This document shows, in pieces, positions 1 through 7,673 of a DNA stretch of 64,000 nt; within the stretch, counting starts at the first letter, position 1, and each line of letters opens with the position of its first letter. This DNA is from Candidatus Roslinia caecavium. Lineage in GTDB: Bacteria; Bacillota; Clostridia; Monoglobales; Monoglobaceae. Position numbers and translations under genes: made by a program. Location: positions 1 to 64,000 of the forward strand of contig CAJFTO010000007.1 of assembly GCA_904419955.1 (NCBI GenBank). The letters are read 5' to 3'. The notes under the pieces were generated by a model. It was given only the letters and a program-made list of their open reading frames with translations, was not told the origin of the DNA and did not search any database.

Positions 1-1
1 G

Positions 2-2587
2 ATCAAGGAGAGCGTAACAAGTAATAAACCCGGAGAAACGACGGCGTACAGAAACACGTATTACCAGTACGACAGCATGAACCGTCTGATAAAGACGAAT
101 ACGGACGAACCCGGAGAGACGCTGTACGAGTACGACGACAATGGCAACATAACGAAAATGACGACGGGAGCGGTAAATGGAGCCGGAGGAGTAAGTACGA
201 CCTACGAATACGACAGCCAAAATCGCCTTGTAAAAACGACCGATCCGATGGGATATACGGAGACGTATACGTATGATAACAACGGAAACATAGCGTCAAT
301 GACGGACAAAAACGGAACCGTGACCACGAATACATATAACGCGGTCAATAGTTTGCTTACGTCGGTAGCCGGGAACGAAACAATAAGTTATACATATAAG
401 CCGTACAGCGGACAGCAAAGCGCCGTAACAAACTCGTCCGGAACAATAAGTTATACGTATAATACAAAAGGCCAGCTTACAGGGGAGACAAGTACTGCGG
501 AGAACGCGGCAAAGACGTATACTTATGACAAAGACGGCAATCAAACAAATATAACGGTAACCAAGAACAATAATCAGATAATAAATCAAACTGCAAGCTA
601 TAACTATGTTGGAGATATGACAAGCGTATATGATAATAAAGAAGAAAAGACGCTTGCGAATTATAGCTATGACGGAAACGGCAATATGATCGAAAAAAAG
701 ACGGCGGATGGAATGCATAAGACGGTATACGACTATAACGAAAGCAATCTGCTGACGAAAGTAGAGAATATGACGATCTATGACAAGGAAACGAATCAAT
801 TCGGAAGTTATTCGTCGTATGAGTACGAGTATTATCTGGATGGAAACCGGTTGAAGGAAACTGAGAACACAGGAAAGAATAAGGAATACACGTATGACGG
901 AGCCGGGAGATTGTTAACTGAATCAATTGCGTCGAAAGATCAAGAAAATAAAATACAAACTGTATATGAATATGATGCAAGAGGGAATCGTATAAGTAAG
1001 GAAAGCATATCGTATGGAGTATCGTTGATGGAGTGGACCGGACCGAGACCGAGTTATGATGACGGGGAAGGATACACGAGCTATTGGTATGATGATAATA
1101 ATCGATTGACAGGTATAAAATATGACTATGACGAGTATATGAACGAAGATATAGACTATACATATGATAATAACGGGAATATGATAGGAAGAGAAAGAGT
1201 AATATATTATGACGACTTTCCTCCGATAGGATCGTCATACGAAGAATACGAGGTGGAAAGCGAAGAGTTTGAATATAATGATTTTTCTCAGCTAATAGGA
1301 TATGATAGTGAAGAAAACGATATACGAAATGGGACAATAAAAGAAACGACAGCGAGTTATGCATATGATGGAAAAGGACAAAGGGTTAAGAAAACATTAA
1401 ACGGCAAAACAATAGAATATGTATGGGACGGAAGCGGAAACATAATCGGAGAAAACGAGAAGGTATATAGCCGTGGAGCCGGTGGAGAAATAGTAAGCGA
1501 CGGAGAAAACTATTATGCATACAACGGTCACGGAGATACGACAAACTTAGTGCAGATGTCAAGCGGAACAGCGATAGCGTTAACTGCGACGTATGAATAT
1601 GATGCGTTTGGGAACTTAATAAACGGCTCAGAAACGGGAGAGACGCGTGAAAACAGCTTTCGGTATAACAGCCAGTATACGGACGACGAGACGGGGTTGA
1701 TATACTTAAGAAACCGTTATTACGACCCGAGCATAGGCAGATTCACGCAGGAAGACCCGGCAAAGGACGGAGCTAACTGGTATGTGTATTGCGGTAATAA
1801 TCCCGTTGCTTTTGTTGATCCGTTAGGTTTATGGATGGATGGCGACGAAAATCTTTCAAGTCAAGCGCAGCTTTATACAACATATTATGGAAATAAATGG
1901 GATGAAGCAAATAATATATACAACAGATGTCTAAGAGCTGGCAATTTAGAAGGGGCGGCAGAAGCGCAAAAAATGATGGACGAATTACATAATTTAGCGA
2001 ACGATATAAGGAGCTTAGATGCTGAGGGTAAAGTATTTGGAGCATGGTTTAAAGGGATTACCGATATAGATCAGCAAAAGCGTAATATTTGTTATGCGGC
2101 GGTATCTCTAATGATATATAATTGGGCGACAGGAAGCAACTATACATATGACGACGCGGTAGCTTATGACCAAGCTTATTTAGAATTTAATGATAAAGAA
2201 ACAGAAGGCGGAAAAGTTCCTAATAATATAAATATTAGGAATGTGCAATATGATCCTGATTCGGAGTATGTGGGTATAGTAGCAAGTAAAATACAAGAAG
2301 CGCAAATGCCGTTAGCGGCAGAATTTAATGCATTTGAAAAAGGAGTCCAACAAGATATGGGACATGTTGTATTATTAAGCGGGGCTGCTTATGCGCCGGG
2401 CCATGACCCTATAGTCGATTTCATTGATTCTGCTGAACTTTCGTTTGACGGAATATATACATTAAAGGAATTTGAAAGTTTACCAAGCGCAACTTCAATG
2501 AGTCTAACAACTTATGAATTAAGGCAAATAACGGTTCCCAGTATAGCAGGCATTAAATCTTATATAGATATGATAGGAGAGATTTAA
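2..2587 (+). CDS. RHS/YD-repeat protein with papain-like C-terminal tip (5' partial)
   Basis: The reading frame is open at the left edge, so the true start lies outside the window. Most of the protein is YD repeats of the YEYD..NRL and YTYD.NGN type, which in RHS proteins form a shell around a C-terminal cargo. The RHS core ends near 1680-1840 with LRNRYYDPSIGRF and a FVDPLGL motif. About 250 residues follow as a variable tip. Counting from the ATG at 77, the tip contains Q666, C672 (RNICYAAV) and H763 (GHVVLLSG) with acidic residues soon after, which is the Gln-Cys-His layout of papain-like/C39-like peptidases. I infer a cysteine-peptidase effector, probably delivered outside the cell. No transmembrane segment is obvious in the visible part. 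The downstream gene starts one base after the stop, suggesting co-translation. Confidence 0.85.
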   Translation: MKESVTSNKPGETTAYRNTYYQYDSMNRLIKTNTDEPGETLYEYDDNGNITKMTTGAVNGAGGVSTTYEYDSQNRLVKTTDPMGYTETYTYDNNGNIASMTDKNGTVTTNTYNAVNSLLTSVAGNETISYTYKPYSGQQSAVTNSSGTISYTYNTKGQLTGETSTAENAAKTYTYDKDGNQTNITVTKNNNQIINQTASYNYVGDMTSVYDNKEEKTLANYSYDGNGNMIEKKTADGMHKTVYDYNESNLLTKVENMTIYDKETNQFGSYSSYEYEYYLDGNRLKETENTGKNKEYTYDGAGRLLTESIASKDQENKIQTVYEYDARGNRISKESISYGVSLMEWTGPRPSYDDGEGYTSYWYDDNNRLTGIKYDYDEYMNEDIDYTYDNNGNMIGRERVIYYDDFPPIGSSYEEYEVESEEFEYNDFSQLIGYDSEENDIRNGTIKETTASYAYDGKGQRVKKTLNGKTIEYVWDGSGNIIGENEKVYSRGAGGEIVSDGENYYAYNGHGDTTNLVQMSSGTAIALTATYEYDAFGNLINGSETGETRENSFRYNSQYTDDETGLIYLRNRYYDPSIGRFTQEDPAKDGANWYVYCGNNPVAFVDPLGLWMDGDENLSSQAQLYTTYYGNKWDEANNIYNRCLRAGNLEGAAEAQKMMDELHNLANDIRSLDAEGKVFGAWFKGITDIDQQKRNICYAAVSLMIYNWATGSNYTYDDAVAYDQAYLEFNDKETEGGKVPNNINIRNVQYDPDSEYVGIVASKIQEAQMPLAAEFNAFEKGVQQDMGHVVLLSGAAYAPGHDPIVDFIDSAELSFDGIYTLKEFESLPSATSMSLTTYELRQITVPSIAGIKSYIDMIGEI

Positions 2588-2588
2588 A

Positions 2589-3971
2589 ATGAAACGATAC
2601 TTCTTATTAGGGATAATATTTTTGTTATTGTCGTGTACGGCTATAACGGCGTCCGCAGAAGAAGAAAAGAACCTTCCAGATGATTTTATAACCTATGGGA
2701 TTGAAGTTAAAGACTTGGAAGATTTATTTAGTGTGACTGAAAACGCAGACGTATTTTTTAGTGATAAAGCTAAAGCTATTTATACCTATAATAAAGAATT
2801 AGGGAAGACTTATGTACAAGCTTTTTGTTATGATAAATACGGAAACGAGATACCAAACGAAAATTATAACCGGGTGATGTGGCGCGACGAGATTGTTGGT
2901 TTAAGTTGTTCTGGGGGTGAAACGTTGACCTTCGACGATATATTAAATCTTCCGTTTAATAACGAAGGCGTCAAAGAAATGCTTGAAAAGAATCAGATAT
3001 ATGAAGAAATTGAAGAATATGATATATTTATAGTTTTTGACGGCTGGGATTATTATTACTATAGATTGCCTTTTATTATGGTGTGGGTGAAAACTTCGGA
3101 AGATATATATATCCTTGGAATGGTATCATACGACGTCTATGGTTATGACAATGACTTAGCTGGAGATTATATGTATATAGATTATGATCCTCAATTATAT
3201 ATGATGACAGAAATGGGTGGAGATTATCAATATGGGTTTAAAGCGTATAAGATAGACGAATTTAAAGAAAAGTATCTTCCGACTCAGTACGATTTAAAAA
3301 TAGACGGAGAACTACAGGAACAAGACGAGAACATTCAATTGATATCAGGCAGGGGTTTTTTGCCTATATTTAATATTTTTAATAGTATTGGGGTAGAAAC
3401 CGAGGTAAATAAGGCAAATGACGGTTCAAGCGAAATCGTATTTAGGTACAGCGACGGTTGGGAGAAGCAGGTTTATTTTGGTAGAAAATATACTTTGACA
3501 GACAGACAAGAAAAGGACGGCGATATATATGTAAGAGTATCTTTTATAGAAAGTATGTTAGAATACGAAGGATATTATCTGAATATAGACACAAATTCTA
3601 AAATAGTGGAAGTATTAAAGATACCTAAAGTGTATATAGACGGTAATGAGTTGACCTTTGAGAAACATCCTATCACCGAAAACGACAGGACTCTCGTACC
3701 AATGCGCGCGATATTCGAGGCGTTTGAAGCCGAGGTTACATGGGATAACGATACCAACACTGCGACCGCCGTAAAGGACGGGACCACTATCTCAATAACG
3801 ATCGACAGCGACGTTATGTACAAAAACGGAGAGGCGATACAGCTCGACGCTCCGGCGAGGCTGATAGACGACGGTTATACGTTTGTGCCGCTGAGAGCCG
3901 TGTCCGAGGCTTTTGATTGTGATGTTCAGTGGAATGAGGATTTGCAAAGAGTCGATATAACGACTAAGTGA
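2589..3971 (+). CDS. Secreted stalk-domain protein coupled to the RHS gene
   Basis: A 460-residue protein with a clear N-terminal signal peptide (about residues 1-23, Lys then a hydrophobic core ending ASA). Residues about 25-345 form a Tyr/Asp/Glu-rich region I do not recognise. The C-terminal 110 residues are a copper amine oxidase N-terminal-like (stalk) domain, with the hallmark DRTLVPMRAIFEAF and a second half containing TFVPLRAVSEAF. Stalk domains are extracellular beta domains found in many clostridial surface proteins; the metal-binding name does not imply enzyme activity. The start codon is one base after the RHS stop, with AGGAG just upstream, so the two genes are translated together. 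This makes it a candidate partner or inhibitor of the RHS tip, but that is inference. The C-terminal domain closely resembles that of the protein at 25581-27554. Confidence 0.85.
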   Translation: MKRYFLLGIIFLLLSCTAITASAEEEKNLPDDFITYGIEVKDLEDLFSVTENADVFFSDKAKAIYTYNKELGKTYVQAFCYDKYGNEIPNENYNRVMWRDEIVGLSCSGGETLTFDDILNLPFNNEGVKEMLEKNQIYEEIEEYDIFIVFDGWDYYYYRLPFIMVWVKTSEDIYILGMVSYDVYGYDNDLAGDYMYIDYDPQLYMMTEMGGDYQYGFKAYKIDEFKEKYLPTQYDLKIDGELQEQDENIQLISGRGFLPIFNIFNSIGVETEVNKANDGSSEIVFRYSDGWEKQVYFGRKYTLTDRQEKDGDIYVRVSFIESMLEYEGYYLNIDTNSKIVEVLKIPKVYIDGNELTFEKHPITENDRTLVPMRAIFEAFEAEVTWDNDTNTATAVKDGTTISITIDSDVMYKNGEAIQLDAPARLIDDGYTFVPLRAVSEAFDCDVQWNEDLQRVDITTK

Positions 3972-3980
3972 AATTTACTT

Positions 3981-4017
3981 ATCCGGCTGCGGTAGGCGAC
4001 GCTTATCGCAGCCGGAT
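3981..4017 (+). terminator. Hairpin after the RHS/stalk gene pair
   Basis: An 11-bp perfect stem (ATCCGGCTGCG paired with CGCAGCCGGAT) begins ten bases after the stop codon of the stalk gene. The T tract behind it is weak (ATATGCTATTGTTTT), so termination may be partial. Confidence 0.6.
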
Positions 4018-4070
4018 ATATGCTATTGTTTTAAGTAGGACAAGTTAACGTGACAAGCGGAGAGAGTTAA

Positions 4071-4346
4071 ATATACACGTACGATTTAAACGGGAGATTG
4101 TCTACGGAGACGCGTAATGGAATAGTAAATACATATACGTATAACGACGCGGGATTGGTTCTCAGTACCGGAGAGGACTTCGAGCTTGAGTATAGCCTTG
4201 ACGGGAATCAGACAAAGAGGACGTACGACAATGGAAAGACGGTAACCTATAGCTGCGACGGTATAGGCCGGCTCATAAGCGAGCAGAACGGTAACGATAC
4301 CACGAGCTACAGCTACGACAGCCGCGGAAACAGAGTAAAAACGTAA
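4071..4346 (+). pseudogene. Orphan RHS/YD-repeat fragment
   Basis: In one frame from 4071 the translation reads YTYDLNGRL, then YTYNDAG, YSLDGN, YSCDGIGRL and YSYDSRGNR: about four YD repeats with no start region, no RHS core end and no ribosome binding site. The frame is closed by TAA just upstream (4068) and again at 4344. It is a relic of another rhs gene, or of a displaced 3' end, beside the intact copy. Fragments of this kind are typical of rhs loci, where tips and repeats recombine. Confidence 0.75.
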
Positions 4347-4462
4347 GCTACATAGACTTTCTCTTGAAGAAGCCGACGCTGAAGAGATATTTGCGGTACT
4401 ACATCATAATGAAGTGTTTAGATATAGAATAGGATATTTGTTAAAAATTATATTGATGAAGA

Positions 4463-4660
4463 GTGTGGTTTCGATTTGTTTTCTTTTTTAACTTTTTACA
4501 TCAGAGATCCTATCGACAGGGTTATATATCCTCAAATTGCGGAACTATAATAGATAGTGATTACAATGCGGCGTTAAATATGTTAAATCTGAGATATTCA
4601 GCTCTGCAAGCGTCAATTTTGTTTAAAATTAAAGAAGTATTGAGAGTTAAAGAATGGTAA
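4463..4660 (+). pseudogene. TnpB-like (IS605/IS607 family) C-terminal remnant
   Basis: The short frame contains SNCGTIIDSDYNAALNM, which matches the end of TnpB proteins, where the second half of the zinc finger (C..CG) is followed by the DRD.NAA.NI motif carrying the last RuvC aspartate. Here the first zinc-finger cysteine is replaced (SSNCG) and DRD reads DSD. The rest of TnpB, about 300 residues, is absent, as is any TnpA. It is therefore a decayed end of an insertion sequence rather than a working nuclease. No omegaRNA can be assigned. Confidence 0.6.
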
Positions 4661-4883
4661 GAGCTGCCTTGACTAAATTAATTTACATTCCCAAACTAAA
4701 TATGGTCGATTCAAATGTAATAAGAAGTTGGTCTATAAAAAGGGGTTGGATAAATATATTGAACAGAATAGGAGATTGATTTGAGAATTGATTGACGATA
4801 AAAATGTTAATAATATATAATCAGTTATAATCAGTATTGTAGAAAGCAGTCTGCGCTTCATGAAAAGAAAGGAAGTGCGGATA

Positions 4884-6009
4884 ATGGGTAAAAGTTTAAA
4901 AGGCAAAGAACTTGGAAAAGGCATTTCTCAAAGAAAGGACGGTAGATACGTAGGAAGATACATAGATGCGCAGGGCGTCCGCAGGAGCATATATAGCAAT
5001 AAACTGAGCGAATTAAGACGCCAATTAATTGAAGCGCAATATAAGACTAATAATAATATAAGCACATGCGGCTCCGAGATGACGGTTGACGCTTGGTTTG
5101 AAAAGTGGCTGGAGACATATAAGGTGGGTAAGGTAAAGCCTCAAACGGTTAGTAATATCAAAAGCATGTACGGAACGACATATAAACCATATATTGGGAA
5201 AAAGAAACTTAAAGACGTCACTCCATTTGATATGCAAAAGATTATTAACTGCGAATATACCAGAGGACTCGCAGTATCATCAATAAAATCGAGATTCGCA
5301 AGTATAAAAGGAATATTCACAAAAGCTCATAACCTTAAAATAATACCCAATACGCCTTGTGTGGATTTGAGTTTCCCGAAAGATAACAAACAAAGAAAAT
5401 ACGCTTGCAAAGAACGCAGAGCATTAACGAGGGAAGAAGAAAAATTTTTTCTTGAAATGCTTCCCAATAAGCCGTGGGGGTATTTACTAAAGCTTTTGTT
5501 ATATACTGGGCTTAGAGCAGGAGAAGCGTGCGCATTGCAATGGAAACATATTGATTTTGAACGTGCGATAATATACGTGGAACAAAACTCAGTAGTTTAT
5601 GATGACGGAAAATGTTACAGAGAGATCGGATCCACTAAAACGGCAAAAAGTAATAGAATTGTGCCGATGACGGAGGAGGCTTATATGTTGCTGACAGAGT
5701 ATAAGCTTAGGTAACCAAACGCTATGAATGAGGACTTTTTTGTTCGTTACAACAAAAGGGAACCTATATCATGGAGGGTCTATAAACGGAGTGTTAAGCA
5801 CATTTTGTAGACGTCATAAAATACATCTTGACGTAACCACTCATATATTAAGATATACTTTTGCCACTAGGTGTTTTGAAGCCGGAATTAGTCCTAAAGT
5901 TATACAAACATATTTAGGGCACGCAGATATATCAACAACCATGAATATTTACATCCATGTAGATATTATGGAACTTAAAAATAATATAACAAAAGTTTCT
6001 TTTGCGTAA
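4884..6009 (+). pseudogene. Tyrosine recombinase (phage/ICE integrase), broken by stop and frameshift
   Basis: Translation from the ATG at 4884 (AGGAAG 5' of it) gives an Arm-DNA-binding N-terminus (GISQRKDGRYVGRY), a core-binding SAM-like domain (DAWFEKWLETYK) and the first catalytic arginine in TGLRAGEACAL, then KTAKSNRIVP with the catalytic lysine. The frame stops with TAA at 5712. The second half continues in another frame from about 5728 and holds the remaining active site: HILRYTFATR (HxxR), LGHADISTT and the tyrosine in MNIYIHV. The complete protein would be about 375 residues, normal for this family. All catalytic residues survive but are split between two frames, so no single active protein is made unless recoding occurs. 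It marks a former integrative element; no excisionase or att repeat was recognised. Confidence 0.85.
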
Positions 6010-6128
6010 ATAAATGGTGTCAAAATGGCGTAAAATTCAAAAGGCGAGATTTATTACTCGCGCTAAAGCCGTAAAAACGTTAGTTTTTGGAGTGTGAATT
6101 TTAGTAGTAAAATTTAAATAAAATTTGT

Positions 6129-6152
6129 GCAATAACTATATATTTATATTGC
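6129..6152. promoter_or_regulatory. Inverted repeat overlapping the -35 box of the hydrogenase operon
   Basis: GCAATA (6129-6134) and TATTGC (6147-6152) form an inverted repeat separated by 12 A/T bases, and its right arm overlaps the -35 hexamer. It is placed as an operator would be. It does not fit the Rex consensus, so the regulator is unknown. Confidence 0.35.
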
Positions 6153-6177
6153 AACTTTGATAACAATATGGTATAAT
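6149..6177 (+). promoter_or_regulatory. Sigma-A-type promoter of the hydrogenase operon
   Basis: TTGCAA (6149-6154), a 17-base spacer and TATAAT (6172-6177). Transcription would start near 6184, giving a leader of about 175 bases before the first gene. Confidence 0.7.
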
Positions 6178-6196
6178 AGTTCAGAAAATCTGCAGA

Positions 6197-6222
6197 AGGT
6201 ATTTAAAATATACCTGTTTTTT
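6197..6222 (+). terminator. Terminator-like hairpin in the leader of the hydrogenase operon
   Basis: AGGTAT and ATACCT form a six-bp stem followed by GTTTTTT. It starts only about 13 bases after the predicted transcription start, so it could act as an attenuator. The stem is short and A/T-rich, and no anti-terminator is obvious. The rest of the interval to 6359 shows nothing else. Confidence 0.35.
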
Positions 6223-6359
6223 ATTGGCAAAATTTATGTAAATTTGGCGGATTGTATATAAAATAAAAGTATTTTATGTATTATTAAAAGAGATACATGA
6301 GAATTTACGTGTATTTTGACGCGGCTTTGATGCGGATTAAATTAGGAGGTATGGTTGAA

Positions 6360-6848
6360 ATGGCGAAATCCGGCGTTAAATTTAAAGGTACGAAAGAGCA
6401 GGAAGATCAGCTCAGAGAGGTTATTGAAAAACACAAGGGCGTCCGCGGGGCGACTATCCCTGTCTTGCACGAGGCTCAAGATATATACGGTTATCTGCCT
6501 ATAGAGGTGCAGAAGATGATTGCCGAGGGACTGGACGTGCCGCTCGCTGAGATCTACGGGATAGTTACGTTTTATACGCAGTTCTCGCTTAATCCAAAGG
6601 GCGAGTATCCGATCGGCGTCTGTCTTGGAACGGCCTGTTACGTTAAAGGCAGCGGCGATATCCTGAACAAATTCAAAGAGCTTCTCGGCATAGACGTCGG
6701 CGAATGTACCGAGGACGGAAAGTTCTCGCTCGACGCCACTCGTTGCATAGGCGCGTGCGGTCTTGCTCCGGTAATTACTATTGGCGACGACGTTCACGGC
6801 AAACTGGTGGTAGACGACGTTGAAGAGATATTAAAAAAGTATCAATAA
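6360..6848 (+). CDS. hndA: NuoE/HndA-like 24-kDa subunit of NAD(P)-linked hydrogenase
   Basis: This 162-residue protein carries the thioredoxin-like [2Fe-2S] fold of NuoE: a helical N-terminal part (IPVLHEAQDIYGYLP), then YGIVTFYTQFSL, and four cluster cysteines as CLGTAC (C-x4-C) and CIGAC (C-x3-C). It passes electrons between the flavin subunit and the hydrogenase. The frame is open from 6297, but the ATG at 6360 is preferred because AGGAGG lies ten bases upstream and the protein then has normal family length. It opens an operon running to 14715 with its partner subunits HndB, HndC and HndD at the far end and accessory genes between. Confidence 0.9.
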   Translation: MAKSGVKFKGTKEQEDQLREVIEKHKGVRGATIPVLHEAQDIYGYLPIEVQKMIAEGLDVPLAEIYGIVTFYTQFSLNPKGEYPIGVCLGTACYVKGSGDILNKFKELLGIDVGECTEDGKFSLDATRCIGACGLAPVITIGDDVHGKLVVDDVEEILKKYQ

Positions 6849-6897
6849 AATATAAATAAAACGTCGGCTATACCGGCGAAAGATAAGGAGTATAATT

Positions 6898-7266
6898 ATG
6901 CTGCTGTCAGAAATTAAAGAATTGTTAAACGCCATAGTACTTACAAGTGAAAGCGACGAGGAGCTTAGCGATATAGATATACACAGCGCCTGCGGGAGCG
7001 ATCTCATGAGCGACGTGCTGGCGTTTGTTAAGGATCAGTCGATGCTGCTTACGGGTCTGATAAATTCGCAGGTTATAAGAACCGCCGAAATGATGGATAT
7101 TTTAGCGATATGCTTTGTCAGAGGAAAGACGCCGGGCGAGGAGGTTATCAAGCTGGCGAAATCAAGAGGGATCGTTATATTGTCAACTGAGCTCCCGATG
7201 TTCCCGGCGTGCGGTAAGCTTTACGCCGGCGGATTGGAGGGCGGTATAAGTGCAAAAACATTATGA
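6898..7266 (+). CDS. DRTGG-domain protein of hydrogenase operon (first copy)
   Basis: A 122-residue soluble protein with GSDLMSDVLAFV, then LLTGLINSQVIRTAEM and FVRGKTP. This pattern belongs to the small stand-alone DRTGG-like proteins found in clostridial and Thermotoga hydrogenase operons. DRTGG domains elsewhere accompany phosphotransacetylase or CBS domains and are thought to bind a ligand, but the role of the stand-alone forms is unknown. Ribosome binding site AAGGAG is seven bases upstream. Its last 17 bases overlap the next gene. A second member lies at 9047-9409. Confidence 0.65.
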   Translation: MLLSEIKELLNAIVLTSESDEELSDIDIHSACGSDLMSDVLAFVKDQSMLLTGLINSQVIRTAEMMDILAICFVRGKTPGEEVIKLAKSRGIVILSTELPMFPACGKLYAGGLEGGISAKTL

Positions 7267-7660
7267 TATTGACGGCAAGGATTTTTCAATAGCCGGCGAG
7301 GCTTCCAGTAATTTTAAGATATATTTAAAGAAGCTCGGCATGAAGCCGGACGTTATTCGTAAGGTGGCGATAGCGATGTACGAGGCTGAGATCAACACGG
7401 TCATCCACGGCGGCGGCGGTACTTGCGACGCCGAGATCACCAAGGACGAGATAAGGATCGTGTTTAAGGATAACGGACCCGGGATAAAGAACGTAGATCT
7501 GGCTATGCAGGAGGGCTATTCCACGGCGAGCGATTCCATAAGAGAAATGGGCTTCGGCGCCGGAATGGGGCTTCCGAACATCAAAAAATACACCGACGAG
7601 ATGGAGATCGAGTCTGAAGTCGGGAAGGGAACTGTTGTGAAGATGGTAGTTAAAGTGTGA
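7250..7660 (+). CDS. RsbW-like HATPase (anti-sigma factor kinase fold)
   Basis: A 136-residue protein made of a single GHKL ATPase domain: N box EAEINTVIHGG, G1 box DNGPGI, and a G2-like FGAGMGLPNIKKY. This size and order match serine kinase/anti-sigma factors of the RsbW/SpoIIAB type. It starts with GTG at 7250, inside the preceding gene, with GGAGG nine bases upstream. No anti-anti-sigma or sigma partner lies nearby. The neighbouring sensory-type hydrogenase protein and PHP protein suggest that it belongs to a signalling arm of the hydrogenase operon. That role is inferred from conserved context and not from this sequence. Confidence 0.75.
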   Translation: MQKHYDIDGKDFSIAGEASSNFKIYLKKLGMKPDVIRKVAIAMYEAEINTVIHGGGGTCDAEITKDEIRIVFKDNGPGIKNVDLAMQEGYSTASDSIREMGFGAGMGLPNIKKYTDEMEIESEVGKGTVVKMVVKV

Positions 7661-7673
7661 GGGGTGATAGGTT

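Noticed and set aside
4463-4660. Functional TnpB/IS605 nuclease with omegaRNA
   Set aside because: Only the last ~50 residues remain, with altered motif residues; no TnpA, start region or ends seen.
6100-6180. Rex (NADH sensor) operator
   Set aside because: The inverted repeat GCAATA/TATTGC does not match the TTGTTAA-type Rex consensus.
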